Shown here: piece after piece, positions 59,684-64,000 of the stretch
How positions within the stretch are numbered: the first letter of the stretch is position 1
How the letters are laid out: each line of letters begins with the position of its first letter
DNA from: an uncultured Ruminococcus sp.
GTDB lineage: Bacteria; Bacillota; Clostridia; Oscillospirales; Ruminococcaceae
DNA: 64,000 bases
Direction of reading: 5' to 3'
Assembly: GCA_900539835.1 (NCBI GenBank)
Contig: UQDR01000004.1
Span: forward strand, 1 to 64,000
Program-made: the position numbers and the translations under genes
Notes under the pieces: model-generated
What the model was told of the DNA's origin: nothing
What the model saw: only the letters and a program-made list of their open reading frames with translations
Databases searched by the model: none

Positions 59684-60718
59684 CTAAAACTTTGTGCTGT
59701 ATATTACAAAAATCATACCTGCAATTCCGCCTGTTAAGGTTATGCAGGAAAAAATCAATATTATTTTATAATCACTGAATCCTTTTTCTTTCCAATGTGA
59801 ATGAAGGCTCGAGCCTTTAAATATAAGCCTTTTGCTTTTTTTATAAACAGCATATTGAATAAGAGTACAAATGCTGTCAATTAACAAGCCCAACCCTGTC
59901 AGAAAAATCAATAAATGCAGCTTAGAAGCTACTATGACGGCACTCATAAATCCGCCTAACATCAAAGCCCCGGACTCGCCCAAATATACCTTAGCCGGTG
60001 AAAGTCCCCAAATCAAAAATCCCATGACCGCTGCGGCAAAAATGTAACCTAAGGCGCTTAAAAAAACTTTGTCCGCTATGTTTCCGTAAACAGCAAACAT
60101 GAGCGAAAAGATTACTGCCGTTACTGCGCAAAGACCGTCAACTCCGTTTGCCGTATCACCGCCGAAACAGTCGTGAAGCTTTATGGCATTGATCACAGCT
60201 GTCATGCCCAAAGCAATAAGCGGATAATAAAACAGCCCGAAATCCAGATATCCCAATCTGAAAGGCAAAAGTAAAGCCGTATCATGCTCACCGCAAATAA
60301 TGTTATGCCACAACAGAAAACAAAAGCAAATTATAAATTCAATGATAAGCTTTGTTCCAAGACGTAAGCCCAATGCTTTTTTTCTTACATCCTTAAGCCA
60401 ATCATCTGCTATTCCAATCAGCATAAACATGAGGCTGAATATAACAACAGCAATTATCTTTAAACTGTCCTTGCCCGAACCTATTTCCAAATCCCAGCTT
60501 ATTAAAACGGAGCTTAAAACAGTTCCCACTATAAGCGAAAGTGCAATAATTACTCCACCAAATTTAGGTTCAGAGCCGTCCTTTTCAAATCTGCTGCCAA
60601 GATATATATCATATCTTCCTGTTTTCAGTTTTCTGAAACAAGGAATCAGCATCTTTCCGCAGACAAGACTTAAAATAATCTCAACAGCTATTATGACAAG
60701 AGCACTACTCCAAGGCAT
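59684..60718 (-). CDS. mraY: MraY-like phospho-N-acetylmuramoyl-pentapeptide transferase, divergent
   Basis: A 344-residue, ten-helix membrane enzyme placed exactly where mraY sits in the dcw cluster, overlapping murF by 14 bases. It should form lipid I from UDP-MurNAc-pentapeptide and undecaprenyl phosphate. The Asp pair of GIADDWLKD (105-106) is kept. Other active-site motifs differ: NAVNLTDGLDGL is replaced by NAIKLHDCFGGDTANGVDGL (177-196, about eight residues inserted), MGDxGSLALGG by LGESGALMLGG (Asp to Glu248), and the HHH motif by HSH (306-308). It may still be active or may use a changed substrate; another mraY elsewhere is possible. Confidence 0.85.
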   Translation of the reverse strand: MPWSSALVIIAVEIILSLVCGKMLIPCFRKLKTGRYDIYLGSRFEKDGSEPKFGGVIIALSLIVGTVLSSVLISWDLEIGSGKDSLKIIAVVIFSLMFMLIGIADDWLKDVRKKALGLRLGTKLIIEFIICFCFLLWHNIICGEHDTALLLPFRLGYLDFGLFYYPLIALGMTAVINAIKLHDCFGGDTANGVDGLCAVTAVIFSLMFAVYGNIADKVFLSALGYIFAAAVMGFLIWGLSPAKVYLGESGALMLGGFMSAVIVASKLHLLIFLTGLGLLIDSICTLIQYAVYKKSKRLIFKGSSLHSHWKEKGFSDYKIILIFSCITLTGGIAGMIFVIYSTKF

Positions 60719-62063
60719 TTATAACCTCTTCAAGCTTCATTCCACGGCTGCCTTTGAATAAAACAGCGTCGCCAGTTTCAAGATTTTCCTTAAGATAATC
60801 CGCAAGCTGTTCTCTGCTGTCAAAATGCACACACTTTCCGCTGTCAAAGCCTTTTTTTACAGCTCCGTCAATATAATACTTTGAATCATCGCCAAAGCAA
60901 AGAAGCATATCTGCATCAGATTCAGCAGCATATTCCCCGACTGTCCTGTGAAGCATCTTTGACATCTTTCCCAGTTCCAGCATATCTGCAAGAACACAAT
61001 ATTTCTTTCCCGCATTGCCGGTATTTGAAAGCACGCTTATTGCCGCTTTCATAGAATCAGGAGAAGCGTTATAGCAGTCAATTATAAATGTCTTTCCATC
61101 AACCTTTTTTACATTTTGCCTAAGTCCGTCCGGTCTGTACTTTGCGATCCCTGCAACGATCTTCTCAGGTTCTATGCCTAATTCCCGACCAACACAAAAA
61201 GCAGCAAGTGCGTTTTTAACATTGTGCTCGCCCATACAGTTTATAACTGCATTGATCTTACCCTCAGGATAATTTATAACAAAGCTTATGCCATTTCCGT
61301 CGCTTTTAACAGATGCCGCATAAACATCACAGTCTTTTTTTCTGACGGAATAATATATAACCTTTCTTTCTCCGTGAATTTCAGCATTACTCAGCAATTT
61401 ATCATCACGGCAAAGTATAATCGGGGCGTCATAATCCGCACCGTCAAGAATCTCCATTTTCGCTTTAAGGATATTCTCCTGCGTGCCCAGATTTTCAATA
61501 TGAGAAAAACCTATATTTGTTATAACCGCCAAAGTCGGCTGAGCGCACATAGAAAGCCTTGAAATCTCCCCTAAATGAGACATTCCCATTTCTATTACTG
61601 CCGCAGTATGTTTTTTCTCCAGTCCTAAAACAGTCAAAGGAAGACCTATTTCATTATTGTGATTCCCCTCTGTTTTCAATGTTTCATATTTCTCTGCGAC
61701 AACAAGAGCTATCATTTCCTTCGTAGTAGTCTTTCCTACACTTCCCGTTACTCCCACAAGAGGTATATCAAACTTGCGTCTGTAATATGCCGCAAGATCA
61801 AGAAGCGACTTGTGCGTCGAATCTACAATAATGCATCTTGCTCCGTCAATAGCTCTTTCAGCAATAACTGCCTCAGCGCCAAGCTCCATGGCCTTTGCTC
61901 CATAATTGTGTCCGTCAAAATTATCGCCTTTCAATGCTACAAACACAGAGCCTTTCTTTAATGTCCTTGTATCGGTTGAAATATCATTAACAAAAGCGTC
62001 AGACGGAAAGCCATAGCTTCCGTCCACAGCCTGAATGATTTCAGCCAATGTCATTCTCTCCAT
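60705..62063 (-). CDS. murF: UDP-MurNAc-tripeptide-D-Ala-D-Ala ligase
   Basis: A 452-residue ATP-dependent ligase that completes the muramyl pentapeptide. Signatures: P-loop VTGSVGKTTTKEMIALVV, TEGNHNNEIGLPLTVLGLEK, EMGMSHLGEISRLS, ITNIGFSHIENLGTQENIL, DCYNASPDSMKAAISVL and DMLELGKMSKMLHR. The N-terminal domain (1-90) carries ISTDTRTLKKGSVFVALKG. RBS GGGAGC. It follows murE by 30 bases and overlaps mraY. Confidence 0.95.
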   Translation of the reverse strand: MERMTLAEIIQAVDGSYGFPSDAFVNDISTDTRTLKKGSVFVALKGDNFDGHNYGAKAMELGAEAVIAERAIDGARCIIVDSTHKSLLDLAAYYRRKFDIPLVGVTGSVGKTTTKEMIALVVAEKYETLKTEGNHNNEIGLPLTVLGLEKKHTAAVIEMGMSHLGEISRLSMCAQPTLAVITNIGFSHIENLGTQENILKAKMEILDGADYDAPIILCRDDKLLSNAEIHGERKVIYYSVRKKDCDVYAASVKSDGNGISFVINYPEGKINAVINCMGEHNVKNALAAFCVGRELGIEPEKIVAGIAKYRPDGLRQNVKKVDGKTFIIDCYNASPDSMKAAISVLSNTGNAGKKYCVLADMLELGKMSKMLHRTVGEYAAESDADMLLCFGDDSKYYIDGAVKKGFDSGKCVHFDSREQLADYLKENLETGDAVLFKGSRGMKLEEVINALE

Positions 62064-62093
62064 ACTTATGCTCCCAATCAGTGTAATATATAT

Positions 62094-63530
62094 CTAATCT
62101 ATTTCTTTTAAAGCTTCTGCCACAACTTCTCTTTCATCAAAGTGGATTTTTACTCCTCCTGCAAGAATCTGATAGTCCTCATGTCCCTTTCCTGCAAGCA
62201 CAATAACATCATCCTTTTCAGCATTCTTCACTGCCCAGTGAATAGCCTCCCGCCTGTCACAGATCGTAATATAAGGCGTATCCTTTCCCTCAAGACCCTT
62301 CAGAACGTCTTTTATAATTGCCTCAGGATCTTCATTTCTCGGATTATCAGAAGTTACAATAAGAAAATCAGCATTGTCCGCAGCAGCCTTTGCCATGAGA
62401 GGTCTTTTTTTTGCATCTCTGTTTCCGCCGCAGCCGAACAAGCATTTTACCTTTCCCTTTGCCGAGCCTTTTATGGCTTTAAGCACATTTACAATAGCGT
62501 CAGGTGTGTGTGCATAGTCGCATATTACCGTAAAATCTCTTCCTGTCGGAACGACCTCGGCTCTCCCTCTTACCCCCTGCATGGAATTAATAGACCTGAT
62601 CGTTTCCTCAACGTTAAATCCCAAGGTTTCACAGCATGCAATAACAGCCAGTGAATTTGACACATTAAACAGTCCCGGCATTTTAAAAGCAACATTATGC
62701 TTACTGTTTTTATCTGAAAAAACATATCCCACGCCGTCAGCATAAAGACAAATCTCCTCCGCATAAAAATCCGCTTTTGTTTCATCAGAAAAGGTCTTTG
62801 CCGGACATGTTATTTCATTAAGATAACGTCTTCCTGCCTCATCGTCAATATTAATTATGGCATTGTCTGAAATATCAAAAAGCATCTTTTTAGCCTGATA
62901 ATAATTCTCCATTGTGCCGTGAACATCAAGATGATCCTGTGTCAGGTTTGTAAATACGCCTACTTTAAAACGGCATCCCTCAACACGCTTCTGCTCCAGA
63001 CCCTGAGATGAAACCTCCATTACAACATATTCACACTTAGCGTCCGCCATTTTTCTAAACAGCTCAAATAAGTCATAAGGCTCAGGTGTCGTCCTTGATG
63101 TCGGAATAATCTCCTCACCAATCTCATTCTGACATGTACCGATAAGACCTGTTTTACAGCCAAAGTCAGTTAGAACCTTTTTCAGCACAGTTGTGATAGT
63201 GGTCTTTCCGTTTGTCCCCGTAACCCCGATAAGCTTTAATTCCTTTTCGGGATTCCCGAACCATGCAGCACAGAGCTTCGGATAAACGCTTCTTGTATCA
63301 GACACAATAATCTGATTTTCAAGCCCCAAATCCCGTTCAACAATTACAACCGCTGCACCTTTGTCTGTCATCTGCCGGGCTGCGGAATGTCCGTCAAAGG
63401 TTTTTCCTTTAATACAGACAAACATTGCGCCTTTCGGTATCTCCACTCTGTTGTCAGAAGTGAGCGCAGTAATTTCCATATCCGGAAGTTCTGTTTTCGC
63501 TATCCCATTTATTAAGTCGTAAAGTTTCAT
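62094..63530 (-). CDS. murE: UDP-MurNAc-L-Ala-D-Glu ligase adding meso-diaminopimelate
   Basis: A 478-residue Mur ligase adding the third amino acid of the stem peptide. Seen: GVTGTNGKTTITTVLKKVL (P-loop), SRTTPEPYDLFELF, MEVSSQGLEQKRVEGCRF, GVFTNLTQDHLDVHGTMENY with the carbamylated-Lys region, and GRAEVVPTGRDFTVICDYAH. The motif DNPR in TSDNPRNEDP is the mark of meso-DAP specificity, so the wall is DAP-type. RBS AAGGGA. It is followed by murF. Confidence 0.96.
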   Translation of the reverse strand: MKLYDLINGIAKTELPDMEITALTSDNRVEIPKGAMFVCIKGKTFDGHSAARQMTDKGAAVVIVERDLGLENQIIVSDTRSVYPKLCAAWFGNPEKELKLIGVTGTNGKTTITTVLKKVLTDFGCKTGLIGTCQNEIGEEIIPTSRTTPEPYDLFELFRKMADAKCEYVVMEVSSQGLEQKRVEGCRFKVGVFTNLTQDHLDVHGTMENYYQAKKMLFDISDNAIINIDDEAGRRYLNEITCPAKTFSDETKADFYAEEICLYADGVGYVFSDKNSKHNVAFKMPGLFNVSNSLAVIACCETLGFNVEETIRSINSMQGVRGRAEVVPTGRDFTVICDYAHTPDAIVNVLKAIKGSAKGKVKCLFGCGGNRDAKKRPLMAKAAADNADFLIVTSDNPRNEDPEAIIKDVLKGLEGKDTPYITICDRREAIHWAVKNAEKDDVIVLAGKGHEDYQILAGGVKIHFDEREVVAEALKEID

Positions 63531-63554
63531 TAATTATCAGTCCCTTAACCCTAA

Positions 63555-64000
63555 TTACTGTGAGCCTACACTGCTCTCAACAAACGTAACCGTTACCGCT
63601 GTTCCTTCAGGAACGCTTGCACCCTCGGCATAATTCTGATCAGATGAAGCTATCGCTCCGTCCTCATCCGCACCTGAGCCTTCAACAGAAAGATTCAGTC
63701 CCACAGATTCCAGAACCGCCTTCGCCTGTTCTCTTGTAAGGCCCTGAAGATTCGGCACGCTTACATTGTTAGTTTTATATGATTCATCGGTATAAAGAAC
63801 AACCGAGCTTCCTCTTTCAACAGAAACACCTGTAGGAATCTGTTTTACAACAGAGCCTCCGTCACCCTTAACCTTAACCTCAAGATCAAGATTTTCCAAT
63901 GTCTTGGTTGCGCTCTCAATAGTTGCAAATTCTACATTAGGCACTGAAACCTGAAGTTTTTCAAGCTCTTCTTCAGTATATTCAGGGAACAATCCCAAAT
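63555..64000 (-). CDS. C-terminal end of a PASTA-domain penicillin-binding protein (5' part beyond the window)
   Basis: The frame is open to the right edge, so only the last 148 codons are present. Two PASTA domains are visible (VSVPNVEFATIESATKTLEN onward, and VSVPNLQGLTREQAKAVLES onward). Each ends in a TDESY- or VTFVES-like strand; a Ser-rich tail follows. Directly before murE, Firmicutes usually encode a class B penicillin-binding protein with PASTA domains (SpoVD or PBP2x type), which fits. The transpeptidase domain lies outside the window, so division versus sporulation role cannot be told. Confidence 0.85.
   Translation of the reverse strand, partial: LGLFPEYTEEELEKLQVSVPNVEFATIESATKTLENLDLEVKVKGDGGSVVKQIPTGVSVERGSSVVLYTDESYKTNNVSVPNLQGLTREQAKAVLESVGLNLSVEGSGADEDGAIASSDQNYAEGASVPEGTAVTVTFVESSVGSQ

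Overview
The window looks like chromosomal DNA of a low-GC, spore-forming, meso-diaminopimelate-type Firmicute, most probably a gut Oscillospiraceae close to Ruminococcus. This rests on a sporulation set (SpoVT, SpoIID, a SigH-like sigma factor), a MurE with the DNPR motif of DAP-adding enzymes, a Cys T-box, frequent TTG/GTG starts, Ser/Asp-rich linkers on secreted proteins and a cell-wall-anchored GH26 mannanase. The genus is an inference. No phage, insertion sequence, CRISPR array or plasmid function was seen.

Left part (1-12.2 kb): accessory and stress genes. A secreted FnIII/transglutaminase-like protein runs off the left edge. It is followed by an AraC/GyrI regulator, a TetR-controlled ABC exporter with a clear palindromic operator, a self-controlled MerR/TipA regulator, the mannanase, SpoVT, MscL, a MacB-like ABC transporter with an unannotated 34-residue membrane peptide behind it, and SpoIID. 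A repeat-rich, hairpin-rich intergenic region fills 12.2-12.98 kb.

Centre (13-39 kb), mostly minus strand: T-box-cysE-cysS-cyclophilin-like, rimO-pgsA, and a chain from a lipoprotein through a two-component system, YqhQ and prmC to recA-recX. Then come citrate synthase, a phosphoesterase, a plus-strand run (three uncharacterised small genes, DUF5662, a BI-1-like protein, nth), the glycolytic genes pgk-tpiA-gpmI, and degV, trmL and a pyridoxal-type kinase.

Region 39.8-44.7 kb is accessory. It holds a 927-residue secreted protein built of six near-identical modules, directly followed by a 39-residue peptide gene in the same transcription unit, a tiny XRE regulator and an ArsP_2-type permease. 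Four tRNA genes (Gly, Phe, Asp, Val, reading left to right) with a consensus promoter follow.

Right part (45-64 kb), minus strand: nadA, a cyclophilin lipoprotein, a 3-methyladenine glycosylase, trmK-nif3-rqcH, small zinc/redox proteins, a degenerate tRNA-like element, sigH, a lone fumarase beta subunit, and the division/cell-wall cluster in transcription order PBP(PASTA)-murE-murF-mraY-ftsW-murG-murA-ftsQ-ftsZ. The mraY product differs from the family at several active-site positions. The strongest candidates for something undescribed are the six-module protein with its peptide partner (40.16-43.1 kb), the three-gene cluster at 28.1-29.3 kb, and the 34-residue ABC-linked peptide.
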